From Argopecten irradians (Eukaryota > Mollusca > Bivalvia > Pectinida > Pectinidae): a stretch of 64,000 nt of DNA. Position 1 is the stretch's first letter, and each line of letters begins with the position of its first letter. Positions 48,036 through 61,300 of the stretch are shown here, piece after piece. The stretch is taken from assembly GCF_041381155.1 (NCBI RefSeq), contig NC_091142.1, positions 40,783,604 to 40,847,603 of the forward strand, written 5' to 3'. A model generated the notes under the pieces. That model did no database searches and was not told the DNA's origin. It worked only from the letters and a program-made list of their open reading frames with translations. Made by a program: the position numbers and the translations under genes.

Positions 48036-49224
48036 TTTGATTTAAACGTTCGAGTTACTGCTTAGGACATTTTATTGTCGGAAATCCAAATGTATAAGAC
48101 AAAAGTTTCCACTAATCCAATGGTCACGCGGAGGTCGACGTATAGTAGGTCGACGTATAGTATATGGAATCGGATCATTTTTAGAAACGTAAGTTTAATA
48201 TTAGTGTTTTGACGTCATAGACGCATCGATATTTGACTTTTAAATTCCACTATCCAAAACATTGAGTTCACTAGGGTAGTGTCCTATGGCCATCCTTTTA
48301 CTTACTAACAAGAACCTCAAATAATCCTATTGACATTTTTCATAGAAAATTCTTATCTAATACAAATCAGAGGCCTTTGATTCGCTTAATGTGCATATAG
48401 GTGTTATACTGTCCCGGTAAAATATAAAATAAAGACTTCCGATTATGTAAATTGGGTTGGTATAACATCATAAAACAAAATATGAAATGCTAAAAGATTC
48501 GCTTAATGACGCCAAAAGTTTGTCGTGATTTCGCGATAGTTTCGCGTAATTACACGATAGTTTCGCGTAATTACACTATTTTTTCTTCTACCAAAATGAG
48601 CTCAATCGGCTTTCGCAGATATCTGTAAAATATTTATGAAACTCTTATTTCAAAAAGACCACGTGTTTGATAATCTTTTTCATGTTAAAAATATCAAAAA
48701 TACCTAAAATATTTAGGGATAATGAAATACATCAAAGCTGCTGACGGGAAAAAAATCTTAATTAATTAATTGATGATAATGTCTACGTTTATGTTTGCAT
48801 ATTACGGTATCCTGTTTGAATGTTATGTAATGATGTAGAAAGTATGTCACACTGACGAGTCGATTTAACTTGTCAGGCAGCCGGCCACTGTAGGACAGCT
48901 ATATTTTTATTAAGAGGGAAGCCCCTGTTTTGAACCATGTATTAACATAGCTTAAATGGGTTAGAGATTACAATTTTTGGTTTCTCCGGAAATGCGTCTT
49001 GACCAGAAATGCTAACTTTACTTGAAGCAAAATCACGTTCAGGGAAAGTTATTGATAAATATGCAGGATTGATCTATGAAATAGGTTAGTTTACACGTAT
49101 ATTAACTATTGTAATAGAAATGCTCAGTTTAAGGAAGGTCCGTGCACACGGTTTGCCAATCCGTTAACACTGTTTACTCATTCGCCTATAGATATATTAG
49201 ATCTATGTACTGGGATAACTTAAA
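48036..49224. other. Intergenic, no gene seen
   Basis: Contains a short direct repeat of AGTTTCGCGTAATTACAC near 48538-48585 and a doubled GTCGACGTATAGTA near 48133-48160. No gene is supported. Confidence 0.4.
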
Positions 49225-49450
49225 TGGATCACAGGGATCTGAAAATTAGTGACAGATTATATAATCATGGACCCACCAGACAGTTACAGATTATATAATC
49301 ATGGACCCACCAGACACAGGGATCTGAGAATTAGTTACAGATTATATAATCGTGGACCCACCAGACAGTTACAGATTATATAATCATGGACCCACCAGAC
49401 ACAGGGATCTGAGAATTAGTTACAGATTATATAATCATGGACCCACCAGA
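49225..49450. repeat. Compound tandem repeat
   Basis: The words CACAGGGATCTGAGAATTAG and ACAGATTATATAATCATGG followed by ACCCACCAGACA alternate in two period lengths, giving about five copies of the second. Confidence 0.85.
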
Positions 49451-49766
49451 GTGCCTGAAGACCATTTTTAGACATTTTATAGGTTTAGATAAAAAATCAT
49501 AACCTACATGGTACTATATACGATAAGGGTGGAAACCTAAAAAAATTTCTAACCCGCCTACATTGAGCGGCTATAAAAACACATTTCTAGCACACCTTCA
49601 TAAAAACGGTTATTACCGTTGCAAAGAGCGATCATTTTCCTTTCAAAATTATCCTACGCATCTATACAAAGTGCTGTCATTAAGACGATTTAAGCCCCAT
49701 TATGACAAACATTACTCTAGATTCTTGAAAATCATCTAATTAAAATTCATACTGTCTGTGTGACTG

Positions 49767-49930
49767 ATATAATATGCATGAGCGAGGCCTCCGCTGCAAT
49801 CCCCGAAGTTGAATGTCATTTGAATAGTAACGGCGAAATCCATATATAGATGTACAACATCCCGAGAAGAGAGACTAATTATAGCCGGGCAATGAGATTG
49901 CAGCAGAGGCCTCGCTCATGCATACTATAT
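49767..49930. mobile_element. Hairpin MITE
   Basis: Ends ATGCATGAGCGAGGCCTC and GAGGCCTCGCTCATGCAT are inverted, extended by GCTGCAAT and ATTGCAGC on the inside. Length 164 bp, no ORF. Confidence 0.7.
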
Positions 49931-49956
49931 CGGGATCACTTAAGCATTTAACGTAT

Positions 49957-50086
49957 TTCAGTTGGCATTCATAGGCAATATGAATGCCAACTGAACAGAG
50001 GCAAGTTCCATGAAACGTGCTAGCGCTTCATCTTGAATTTGCCTCTGTTCAGTTGGCATTCATATTGGCTATGGATTCCAACTGAA
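49957..50086. mobile_element. Double-palindrome hairpin element
   Basis: The two arms TTCAGTTGGCATTCATAGGC.. and ..GATTCCAACTGAA are inverted. Each arm also contains its own palindrome (GTTGGCATTCAT paired with ATGAATGCCAAC, then CTGAACAGAGGCAA paired with TTGCCTCTGTTCAG). The structure can fold as one stem or as two small ones. Confidence 0.65.
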
Positions 50087-51496
50087 AGACGTTCAATGCT
50101 TATATTTACATTCGGTTACAATTTTATGATATAATGAATTAATCATTCATTATCGTCCTGCATGGAACAACCATTTGAACAGCCGTTTTCCATGATAGCT
50201 GGCTCGACAATTGTGACGTCACAATGATAATGACGTCATAATAAGCGCTTGAAGTTCATAGTTTATATGACTCCAAACTGCGCTTGGTAAGGTTACATAG
50301 TGCTTCTGCACTGAAAATATAAATATAGATCAATCGCTTTATCCACTTAATTACTTTTATAACGATATCAAATGACAAAGTCAATGAAGATCGTCTTGCT
50401 GTGGATTCTATTTGAAGTTTCCTGGCGTCTGATTGGTCAACATTAAGATATTGTCTGATTTCAGTGAAAATTGCATTGGTACATTGGGGTTTTGAAGGAG
50501 CCGAACCAAATCTGCGTAAATGAACATCACAGCATAAATTTTGTTTTGGCAATATAGCAACTAATCGTTGCATTATCAACTATAAAAGATAAGATAATAT
50601 TATTTTGGTTTGACAATATAACATCGAAAGCCATTAGCAGCCCTTAATTTCGGTAAACAAACAATAACACGCATCGATGACGAAAAGACTCTAATTGACA
50701 CTTCTCCTTTATTCATACTTCTGTTCATGACATATGATAGATTATAAACCTTGGTCACGATTGCATTGCAACTGCTTGCTATATTTATCTGATAGAGTTC
50801 ACTGAAAAACTAAAAAAATCCACTTTAATGAACCCCCTCCTCACGCCTCTGCGCAAAACACAAAGCCACATTCCACAAGAAGAAAAAGAGAAGAGAAATC
50901 ACTCATTTCATAGCGGATTCGATTCTTTGCTTATATATTCGTAATTTTATGTGTATTCCCTGAACAAAATCTATCAAACCTCGTTACCACAAATATGTCG
51001 GAACTATTTTTAAACTTATGCCAACTTGTGTGAAAGGTGTGATCAGAAGCCGCAAAAATACTTCGAATAAATCAGGATTGTAAGACGAGTTCGTGGCAAC
51101 GCTGTTCAATTCAGCTACATATCCGATGGCTATATTGCATCTTTCTGACATCTTATTTACACCCCCTCTCTATTAAATTAAACTAGCCAAGAGTAAAACG
51201 CATGTGTCGGTGCTATAGTTTCTATAGATCATCCTCAGAACTTTTTACGTAAACATATTTTATATATAACTCAAAATAGTATATCACAAAAAGGTATATA
51301 TTTTGCTGAATTACAAAAAGACAACTTTTTTCTCTTAGCTGTATCACACATTCCGCATTTGTGTGTAGCGTCTATAAATACACCTATGACTTAAATTGGT
51401 CTGTTATTGTTGGACCGCGATCATTTGTTCAGTTGCTGTTTGATTTGCTCTTCAGGTTTTGAAACAAACAAGAAAACTACAAGTTAGTGCACTATG
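50087..51496. other. Intergenic, no gene seen
   Basis: Includes GTGACGTCACAATGATAATG and TGACGTCATAAT near 50213-50240. The 107-codon minus-strand ORF at 50256-50579 shows no motif or splice context. Ends at the 3' side of abductin B. Confidence 0.4.
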
Positions 51497-51502
51497 TTTA
51501 AT
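51497..51502 (-). terminator. Polyadenylation signal of abductin B
   Basis: ATTAAA on the minus strand about 55 bases beyond the stop, in the same place as in abductin A. Confidence 0.6.
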
Positions 51503-51555
51503 AATTTCAGTAAGTTTTACAGGTCATTCGGAAGTAAACGGGAGCAAACGGTGAT

Positions 51556-52658
51556 TTAATAGCCTGAAAGAAACAATAAAGATATTAGTGAAATTGGACG
51601 TGGCTTATTTAGCAGATAAAACGGTATTGTACTGCACTAAAGCGGTACTCTATGTTCAAGGATTGCTAAAATCGATATAGAGAATCCACCAATACCGAAC
51701 AGTTGTTTTTAAAATTTGTTTATTGTTTTGGTATATCATTAATTGATAATCAAAATTATATTCCTCGTTAAATTTTAAATAACATTTTGACATAATGATT
51801 TAAATGCACTGTTTGAATATAAAAACATGACAAAAAATGGAATAAAGCTAGTAGTTTCATTTGTATTCGTGGAAGTTTTAAATCTTCGTGACATACCACA
51901 ATATCGAAAGATTTATGTACCTTTTCCGCCAAATCCACCTTGGGCGCCCATTCCACCGAATCCGGCATTGCCGCCTCCCATTCCGCCGAAACCGGCATTT
52001 CCGCCTCCCATTCCTCCGAAACCTCCCATACCGCTGCCCATTCCTCCGAATCCACCTTTTCCGCCGCCCATTCCGCCGAAACCTCCCATTCCACCGAATC
52101 CGCCTGGACCTCCGCCCATTCCACCTCCCATGCCGCCGAATCCGCCTATTCCGCCGAATCCGCCTTTACCTCCGCCCATTCCTCCGCCCATACCGCCGAA
52201 TCCGCCTGCGTTCATTCCGCCTCCGATTCCTCCGGTACTGCCCATACTTCCGGCACCGCCTCCGTATCCTTTGAATACAATGGAAAATGTTATCATAATA
52301 AATGAATATTATATGTATGGATATTACATTTTACACTTAGTCGGCATCGCTTAAATTCCCTATAGAATTATATTACTACTATCAAGTTGCTTAAATGATC
52401 GATTTGGATTTACTTCTATATCGGACAACAATCTCAACGGGTGCATCTAAAATAGTTATGGTTTGTTGAATTAGTTCATAATCTTAAAAAGGAGAGTGAT
52501 GTATTCACCAAATTGCCAAGAAGAAATTACTGATTATAACATGATTATAAAAGATTAAAGTGTAAAAATAGACTTTATATATATATATATTAAAATGACT
52601 TACCGGCGGCGCTGACAGCAGCGATCAGACAAGCAGCAAGACAGATGTAGGCGTTCAT
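51556..52658 (-). CDS. Abductin B (hinge-ligament elastomer)
   Basis: Coding segments are 52658-52604, 52268-51921 and 51563-51556, which give 136 aa. The signal peptide is MNAYICLAACLIAAVSAA. Exon 2 starts at 52670 after GATCATAG and ends GCCGCCG|GTAAGTC. The large exon starts after TATTCAAAG with GYGGGAGSMG, followed by GGFGGMGGG repeats, two GGGNAGFGGMG units and GFGGKG. The last exon after TTTCTTTCAG adds GY and stop. All junctions are phase 1; the donor at 51920 is GTACAT. The repeat is that published for abductin of the scallop inner hinge ligament, a secreted, tyrosine-cross-linked elastomer. Tyrosine occurs only at mature residue 2 and at the C-terminus. This copy has an uninterrupted start exon, unlike abductin A, from which it differs by a few substitutions and repeat-length changes. 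Confidence 0.9.
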
Positions 52659-53044
52659 CTTGATGGTGATCTATGATCAAATGAATAAAACAACTAGTTC
52701 AGTCTTAGATTTAATTGCATAATGATGTTGCAATTATTACAAAAAAGATATTGATATGTTTGTTTTAAAACTATTATTGTAAAATAATTAATTTACTACT
52801 CAAGCAACAACTGTACAAATGGCATCTCCATCTGGATAACGGCTTTAATGAAGGGCCATAGCGGCTGTTATTTTACGTATAATATATGATAAGTATATTT
52901 CAAGAGATTTTGCACTAACGTTACAATACAGACTAAGCATTTGTTTTCTATCGTTTATACGAAGGAACCCGAAGACGTTATCTGTAAATTAAATACGCTT
53001 TTTTGAAATACATGTATACATAAAGCATATGATAAAATAATGAG

Positions 53045-53536
53045 TGGACTTACCTTGAAGATCTGGATAGGTTTGATCTGACGGTGGAAGGTGTAAGGAA
53101 GATATGGTGATTTGGTAGTTCTGTCAGCCCTTATTTATACAGATTTCAGCGGATGTCTGGTTACCACAAGCATGTCAGGAAACACATCATTGATTGGCTA
53201 CAACCTATTGAGGTAGCTGTATACTGTTAAAACGTTGTTTAAATGTTTCCTTTTGGAGCAATGATTATGCTTATTACAGGTAAACTGTACAGATAACCAC
53301 AACACGTACCTGTAAATGTGCATTGCTCTTTGAAGTCGCCGACTGCACTGATGTATTCTATGTAAATAGTCAAACGACATGTTCGACAAGTTGTGCTTCA
53401 CAGATCAATAGCAATAGTAATATCCATCCACAATTTATGCATAGTAATTTCATGATGCATGCGTGGATCGTAGGAGAAAAGATGCAAGTAAGACTTTTCG
53501 CCTTGTACAACATGTTTTCAACGGAAGGTAAGGTAT
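53045..53536 (-). promoter_or_regulatory. Promoter and non-coding exon 1 of abductin B
   Basis: TATAAATA at 53132-53139 (minus strand), probable start near 53105, exon 1 ending TTCAAG|GTAAGTC at 53054. Strong similarity to 39421-39970 continues to about 53536, where a MITE begins. Confidence 0.7.
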
Positions 53537-53878
53537 TAGTCCGCTAAACCTGCCTATATTATTAGGCTTATTTAATCTTTTTTTTGCCTAATATATATCA
53601 TTGTGCAAAGTTGTTTAATTTCATAAATGGGATGTAACATGGGGGCAGTGGAGTACATAAGATCCCAATGAATAGGTATGTGTACGTTTTCCCGGCATTG
53701 CATGGACAATATATTAGAAATATACCGCTGACGCAGCGTAGGCCAAATCTGTCCTACGATTTCACGTTTTTAAGAGGTACCGCGAGCTGACTATATATTA
53801 GGCAAAAAAAAAAATAATAAAATAAAATAAAATAAAATAAAAAAAAGCCTAATAATATATGCAGGTTTAGCGGACTAG
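53537..53878. mobile_element. TAGTCCGC MITE upstream of abductin B
   Basis: Ends TAGTCCGCTAAACCTGC and GCAGGTTTAGCGGACTA are inverted, continued by TATTATTAGGC and GCCTAATAATA. The flanks TAAGGTAT at 53529-53536 and 53879-53886 form an 8-bp duplication. The matching site upstream of abductin A (near 39945-39960) is uninterrupted. A diverged relative lies at 56359-56465. Confidence 0.8.
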
Positions 53879-53886
53879 TAAGGTAT

Positions 53887-55020
53887 GTACATGTATGCAC
53901 TCTGAGAACCTACAACAACGTTGTAATAGACTTTAAATATGTCTGGTTCAAGCTTACAGTTTGGAACTTAGAAAAGACGTGTCTAATACAATTAAAACTC
54001 ACATTAGATATGACCAAATTCGAGTTAGACAACACATAAAATGATATGAAATTTATATTGCTAACATCAAATCAATACATTTACACGAATGCAATTGTGA
54101 ACACCATAATGTATAGAATACCCTTACTGTAGGAACTCTTAATATAAAGTTATGCCTTAAATATATAAAGGACCTCTTTTACGAACAATGGATTGCCCAC
54201 GAACCAATTTTATTAAAACGTAATGTTATATGTAGCAACATATATGTTTAAGTTACGTTTAAAAAATTCAAAAGATCTCTGGGGCTTGTGATATGGCCAA
54301 ATTAAAATTGTACAGTGTCAAGAGAATGACAGGGTTCCTTTTTTTATCTAAGCAGTACAAACGCTATTGTATGTCGCAAAACTGTATTATTTTTTGTCAA
54401 AAATATCAAAAATAAATATCATTATCACAAATATGTAGGCAAAATGTAACAAAGAAAGTTTTGGCTACATATTTAAGGCAGGATATGTCGAAATTTTGGG
54501 TGATAATTTAGTATTAAGGAATTAAGGAATTCGTTTTTTAATTCGTTGTAAATGACCTTCAGGTTTGGAGGGAGAATATTTATGGATATCAATATTGTTA
54601 ATGTACTGCTTCTATGAAACGTGTGTTACCTCCAATCTCATCGGCTAAAATATCGGCAGGAAAATCTGTCGGGGTCAATCAGATGGAATTTTACAAAAGT
54701 AAGTAAACATGGAAAGTTTAAAACTTAAAGAGGCGGAGAAAAATATATAGAACACTTTAAATACTTTTTCTATGCCAAAAATACAGCAATTCACATACCA
54801 TAAAACTGTAAGCAGGGTCTTATGCCTTAAATGATACGGTTGTAGACAGGCTGTTGATACATTAAGAATATAAAGTATGCAATTCGCTTATGTTAAAGTT
54901 ACTAAATCATTAGATTTACATAGATTTCTTATGGTTTTTGACTTCCTACAAAACGTTCTTATACCTGAAATTAGAAAGTTTTCAAAATACAACATTTAAT
55001 TTGAACCATTGGCAATTGAA
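53887..55020. other. Intergenic, no gene seen
   Basis: AT-rich sequence. No exon, promoter or repeat boundary could be supported. Confidence 0.4.
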
Positions 55021-55029
55021 GATGAAACG

Positions 55030-55830
55030 TAATTGAGGGGGGGGGGGGGGGAGGGGGGGGGGCAAGGTCCTCAATATTTGGACTCCCCCCACCTCCTCGC
55101 CCCGATTACGATTTAGAATTTTACGATGCATTTTTGATGAATGTGGGAGCGCCCGAAGGCGCGAGATTTTGGTGTTTGAGGGGATCCGGGGGTCTCCCCC
55201 GGGTAAAAATATTACGATTTAGAATGGCTGTGATGAGTTTTACGATGTATATTAATGATTTTAAAGCGTTCTTAACATGATACTTTTTTCATTTAAAGTT
55301 ACCTGCATTTAGAAATGATTAATTGTGAATGCCGTCATATCATTATGCAAACTCTGCTCGATTTGAACATACCGGCTTCACACCATCGGCACATTGTTGT
55401 TTAACACAAAATAATAATGAATTAATTGTCTTGCTAAGTCATATAAACAAATGAACTTTTAAGATACATTTTTTAAAATGGTACGTAGAATCCCTTGATT
55501 GACATTTTAGGTCTTGTTCATGTGTATTGAATTTTTACTGTTAAACGTTTCAACATTATATGAATATACAATGTATGTACATGAACGTTTAAGAAAATGT
55601 GCCACGCAGTGGAAAATTGTCTAAAATAAAGTACGAAAATGTGCAGGAGGACCCCTTTTTCTTTCAAATGTGCAATTTTACAACATTTCAGTCGGCAAAA
55701 ATGAGGGGGCGGGGTTACAAAAAGACATTATTGCCCCCCGTCCTGGGAAACGGGGAGGCAATCCCCCCCGACCCCCTCCAACCCCGACACCACCTCCCAC
55801 CCCCGCTTCCTACGCCCCTGTATCTACATT
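55030..55830. mobile_element. GC-rich hAT-like repeat fragments
   Basis: 55030-55210 has long G runs and GGGGATCCGGGGGTCTCCCC-type motifs. 55690-55818 matches the repeat at 20-132 and ends CTTCCTACGCCCCTG. Between them the sequence is AT-rich. The hAT-like label rests on the CAGGGGCGTAG end only. Confidence 0.4.
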
Positions 55831-56076
55831 GCCAAGTAAAACAGCATACGTTCTGTGAAGCTTTAGAGTATTTGATGGAAATATGACAAGAAGTGAGAGG
55901 TATTTTCACCCGTTAATTATGTATATATTATACATGAATACAGGTGTACATGTACATTATTAAGCAAACATATACATAGGTCTACAATGTAAGGTATATT
56001 TTTGCTTTGAATACATAAAAGTACACATAAAATTTAGATAATCAGATCGAAAAAGTTATATAACTAGTGACATGTA

Positions 56077-56310
56077 GGGGAATGTCCATTAGACGGATAG
56101 AGACTATATCTAGGTATAAATAGGGAATGTCTATTAGACGGATAGACACTATAACTAAAGATATATAGGGAATTTCCATTAGACGGATATATCTTATAAC
56201 TAGGACTATATAAGGAATGTTCATTAGACGGATAAAGACTATAACTAGAGATATATAGGGAATGCCCATTAGACGGATAGACATTATAACTAAGGATTTA
56301 CTGTTTAAAG
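56077..56310. repeat. Five ~46-bp tandem units
   Basis: Units carry GGGAATGTCCATTAGACGGA followed by TAGACACTATAACTA and a short TA-rich spacer. Confidence 0.9.
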
Positions 56311-56358
56311 GGAATGTCAATTATTGATATAATGATAAAAGAAATACACGTACTTACT

Positions 56359-56465
56359 AAGTCCGCTAAACATTAGTTTTTTCCCCATTTTTTCCTTATT
56401 ATAAAGTCTATATATTAGGCCATTTTTTTAAAAAGCCTAATAATATTGACAGGTTTAGCGGAATA
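56359..56465. mobile_element. TAGTCCGC MITE, short diverged copy
   Basis: AAGTCCGCTAAACATTAG and ATTGACAGGTTTAGCGGAAT form the inverted ends; the inner ATATTAGGC and GCCTAATAATAT pair as in the copy at 53537-53878. Confidence 0.6.
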
Positions 56466-57121
56466 GTACCTAATATTCATGACAAATGACAATAAAATAA
56501 TGGTAGAAGCAAGTATAAAACCATATAATATAATGAAAACTCTTCTTTATGGCTGCAAAAACCTGTACAGTATAGGATTATTTACACTAAGAAACAAGAC
56601 TTATGCATACGTTTAAAAGTTTATTAGATTTAACACAGTAATCAGGAACCTGTAGTCGATAAATTTGTGTTTTCAGTCGATAGCATATATGTCCAATAGA
56701 CAGATGAGATTTCCTTCGATCGGATGTTTTGAATGTTCATGCGTCGCGCATGCACATAGGGATTGTTTACACTCGCCGAAAGATAATAATATGAAATAGT
56801 GACTAGGTCGTTTCTATTTATTTTCAGTTTTTCTCCATTTTGAACAAAATTGTTATACAAACTTTTAAATTTTGTTATTAACATAAAGTACACAACTTTA
56901 GTTCTATAATTCTTTTTATCTTTTATCACATGAATTTTCAACGATTTAGTCCCTTTAATGCGATGAAACATCGTTAATTCACGTATTTCGGATATGATGA
57001 GCGGAAACAATTAGCATATACACCATGTACATTAATTCACTTCACTTCCTCAAACTTATTTCACATACATCATATATATGAGTCATCTTTCATATATTTG
57101 AAATTGGCGTGCGGTTTTGTG

Positions 57122-58245
57122 AAAGGCCCACTACCGTTCCGAAAGGGCTTTTAATTTTTAAAATAGAAATTTAAAACGAGATTGATAGTCGTAAAAGTTA
57201 TTAAAGCGAATAGTCGGACAAACAAAGGCTTAAGTCGGTAAAAATGGTGTTAATATATCCAGTATAATTTCTTATGAAATAGAAAAATAAAAACTCCCAT
57301 CAAAATCGCTCTGTATGCGAAGAAATTAATATACATTATAGGAATCTTAATACGTCTTCCCGACCGGCTATCAGCGCAGTTCACTCTTAACGCATATCCA
57401 CGCAGCCTCGTTTTCAAAGAGTTAGGCGAATATATATTTTAGAACTGTGCTAAATTTACACGGGGCTTCTCCATAATTTCAATGGTCAAAACTGGACACC
57501 GTAAGCAGAACTTGACCATCATTATGGTATACAAGGACTTGTGGAAGGCCAAAGAACGTATTTAGACTGGTTTCCTTTGCCCGACTGTTCGCTTAATACT
57601 ACACTTATCATCACATTCTGAAAAATTGAAATTACATAAATACAGTTTTAATTTTCATATCTTATGTTTCCCGCCGTCGTCCTAAATATCGCGCGGTAGT
57701 TGACTATTACTACGCCAGACGGCGAAACAGCGAAATGACTATCCACTGTTGTCATATATTACGCAGCAAAATCTTGCATACTTTTGTTGTAACGTCATCT
57801 TAGACCACCGGTATATATTTTTCGATGTTATTAATGTTTTTTAAAGATGCTCCACCGCTGACAAATGGTACTTTTTCACTATCAAAAATAGGATCAGACG
57901 ATTTAGTATTTTTCTTCACTTACAAAAGTTACTTACTTTACACCATTACCACCATTGAAAATGTTTAAGCTTCTAATTTTACTCTAAGTTAAAAATATGA
58001 AAAATAATTAATTGCATCCCGAAAAAATTCTGTACCACTATATCCTATATGGAAGGAAGTACTGATTGCGCATGCACCAAAGACGAAATGAATTATTCTA
58101 TATTATTTTTTGTGTTCATTAGGCACAGATATACACGATTAAACACCACTTATTGTTCAAATGATGAATATTATTTATGCTCTGTCGGTGGTGGAGCATC
58201 TTTAAGAAAGATTTATATTTTGCTCCTGAAAGGTAGTGGGCCTTT
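57122..58245. mobile_element. MITE family M2, long copy with nested M1
   Basis: Ends AAAGGCCCACTACCGTTCC and GAAAGGTAGTGGGCCTTT are inverted. The inner part matches 36384-36772 in the opposite orientation (CGCGCGGTAGTTGACT). The M1 MITE at 57841-58205 is inserted near its right end. Confidence 0.65.
57841..58205. mobile_element. TTAA MITE, family M1, copy 3
   Basis: Same ends and length class as copies at 6366 and 40879, flanked by TTAA, nested in the M2 element. Confidence 0.8.
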
Positions 58246-58311
58246 TTAAATTGGCGGGAAATCTTATTTAGTATGACATATATCTTTTTTGAAATACATG
58301 ACCTACCTATA

Positions 58312-61300
58312 TAGGCCATGGGCTAGGAGGGTCCCACATGCATCCCCCCCAAACCTCCGAACCAATATTTTTCTTAACCTTTATGACCCACTGATCACAA
58401 ATCAAAATGTTAACATTGCATAAGTTGGGATGAACTTCCAGTTATGACGTCATCAAGATGGCCGCCATCTCAAATTTCACTAAAAAATGAAAAATAGTCA
58501 TAACATTGACATTTTTCAACCGAAGTAGACAAATGAGGTATCGAAATGACCACAATAGAACACTTAAAACATATTAGGACCAAATAACCAAATATATGTA
58601 GTGATTTTTACGCAGGAAGTGAAAAAATAGGATTTCAAGCTCAAAAATGGTAATTTTTTAGTAAATTTTTCATATTGTGCTTGACGCACACAAAAACGTT
58701 TTCCAACCGCAAACTATTATTTCTAATTATTTTTTTGTCCACTTATAAATCAGTTTAAACAAAAAACAAGGAAAAAAACCAATGTTAACATTGTATAAGT
58801 TCCGTTATGACGTCATCAAGATGGCCGCCATCACGAATTTCACTAAAAAATTAAAAATATTCATAACATTGGCATTTTTCAACTGAAGTAGACAAATGAG
58901 GTATCAAAATGACCACAATAGAACAACAAATACATATCAGGACCAAATCATCCAAGATATGTAGCGATTTGTACGTAGGAAATAAAAAAATAAGATTTTA
59001 AACTCAAAAAGGGTAATTTTTCAGCAAATTTTTCATATTTGTCTTCATGCAGCAAAAAATGTTTCCCAAGAACAAATCATTACTCGTAATTAGTTATTTG
59101 ATCTCTTATCAATCAATAAATCAATGAAAACACCAACAAAAATTAAGATATATATAGAAATGCAAAAGATAATTATTGTTATACCCTCACTAAGTTTACA
59201 AAACATCACCAGGGTGCGTATAATGGGCATATGCCATTTTTCGAACTCGACATCGCTGACGCTGACCAGCGTCTCAAAAATAATTATTACAGCACAACAC
59301 CTACTGATAGAGTAACAAATGTAGAACCTAAGCCTGTGTTTCTGTTTTATATCATTTTCCAGAACGTTTGTGTCTTTGAAAATGAGAACATTCATTGTTT
59401 ATTTCCTATGCGTAGCATAGGCAAAATGTTAGATGGTTACTACAGTGTCACATATTTCTTTCACTGGTTCTTAATGATAACCATTATCATTGCACGTGCT
59501 TTCTCGCCTCACTGCTCCATCCACTGAAGAGACTCGGCATGTCTGGTAGCTGGTAGTCCAAATTATCAGAATAATCGAGATATCGGTATCAAATTCGTCG
59601 AAAGCCATAGCGTTGTCTTCAATGTCGATGAGCTGATGTGACAGTACATTACCAGTGTTGTTCTAGCCTGTCATCTTTCATAACCCATCCTTGGTCAGAG
59701 TTCATATCAGGAACAATAGGTTCAGAGATGTGGGATCTCCCTCAGATTCTAACATATCGTATATACTGTTCCAGACTTCTTCGGCATAATGGAAATTACA
59801 CCAGATCCACATTATTCGAATGGTGGAATTAGTTCTCCTTAGCACATAGCTCCATAATTTGTATGAAATACCATTCATTAATCTAGTGGACCCTCGTGCG
59901 CCCATAAATGGCACAGGTGATATCATCGAGGTCATTAATGAGGCCATTAATGTTAAATGTTTTTCATTGGTCTGACTTTTCCCACTCCCTTGAAGGTGCT
60001 GGTTGTGTCACATCTGGTGTATGCGTAAAGAGACCATTGAAGACTCTCCAGAAATAAAATTTTCTACAGTGCTTTTCAGACTTGTCAAATAGTGGAACTT
60101 CATTGCAGACCTCATTTATTACCTCAAAGAATCCACCTGTGCCATCTATGGTCACTGAAGGTTCACAAGAATGGGGAATTGTGCTTCATACGAAATAAGG
60201 AGAACCAGCTCAATCCTTCGCAGAATGTGGATCTGATAGTCTGGAACATCATTTACGATATTTAAATCACTAGGTTGGTAATAGGAAGAGCTCCTACATC
60301 CCTGACACTGATGGCTCTTATGTTAACTCTGGCCATGGACGGTTGACAAGCTACAACCACGATGGCAACCCGGTAATGTAATGTCACATCAGCTCATCGC
60401 TATCGAAGACAAAGAACTAGTGAAAGAAATATGTGACACTGTTAAGTAACCATCTGACATTTCCTGACGTTATACACAGGAACTAACACTGGATGTGCTC
60501 ATTCTAAAAGGCACAAAACGTTTCGGAAAGTGTCATGGTATTTACGGTATGACAGAATTACCTCAGTTTTTAATTTGATACCATATAGCTATTAGTTGTC
60601 ATTTTGCTGTAATAATTCAGTTTGAGACGCTACTAGTGTACAACATTTCGAACATGAGAGCGAATTATTTTGAAGTCTCACTTAGATATTTAGCCAACCT
60701 GAAATACTTTGTTAAGATTTAAATTTTCAATAGCCACTATTATATTCAGGAAATTCTAAGACACCAGGAAACTGTAGTCTCGGCGGTTTGGGAAAAATAC
60801 ACTATCATATGACCTGTATACGCAAACGGTGATACTTTGTAAACCAAATTATTATATAACAATAATTCTCTTTTGCATTTCTATATATTTTGTTGTTGTT
60901 TTTACTGATTGACAAGAGATCAAATAACTGATTACGATCAATAATAATTGTTGGGAAACATTTTTGCTGCATGAAGACAAATATGAAAAATTTGCTGAAA
61001 AATCACCATTTTTGAGCTTAAAATCTTATTTTTTTCATTTCCTACATACAAATCGCTACATATCTTGGATGATTTTGGTCCTGATATGTATTTGTTGTTC
61101 TATTGTGGTCATTTTGATACCTCATTTGTCTACTTCAGTTGAAAAAATGCCAATGTTATGAATATTTTTCATTTTTTAGTGAAATTCGTGATGGCGGCCA
61201 TCTTGATGACGTCATAACGGAACTTATACAATGTTAACATTGTTTTTTTTCCTTGTTTTTGTTTAAACTGATTTATAAGTGGACAAAAAATAATTAGAAA

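Noticed and set aside
50256-50579. 107-codon minus-strand gene
   Set aside because: No signal peptide, domain, splice context or compositional sign of coding; surrounding sequence looks non-coding.
51827-52354. Plus-strand Pro-rich and Ser/His-rich ORFs over abductin B
   Set aside because: Shadows of the minus-strand abductin exon; no start context, signal peptide or paralogue-conserved splice sites on the plus strand.
59702-60155. Transposase gene in the centre of the palindromic element
   Set aside because: The two minus-strand ORFs are short and show no catalytic motif I can name.
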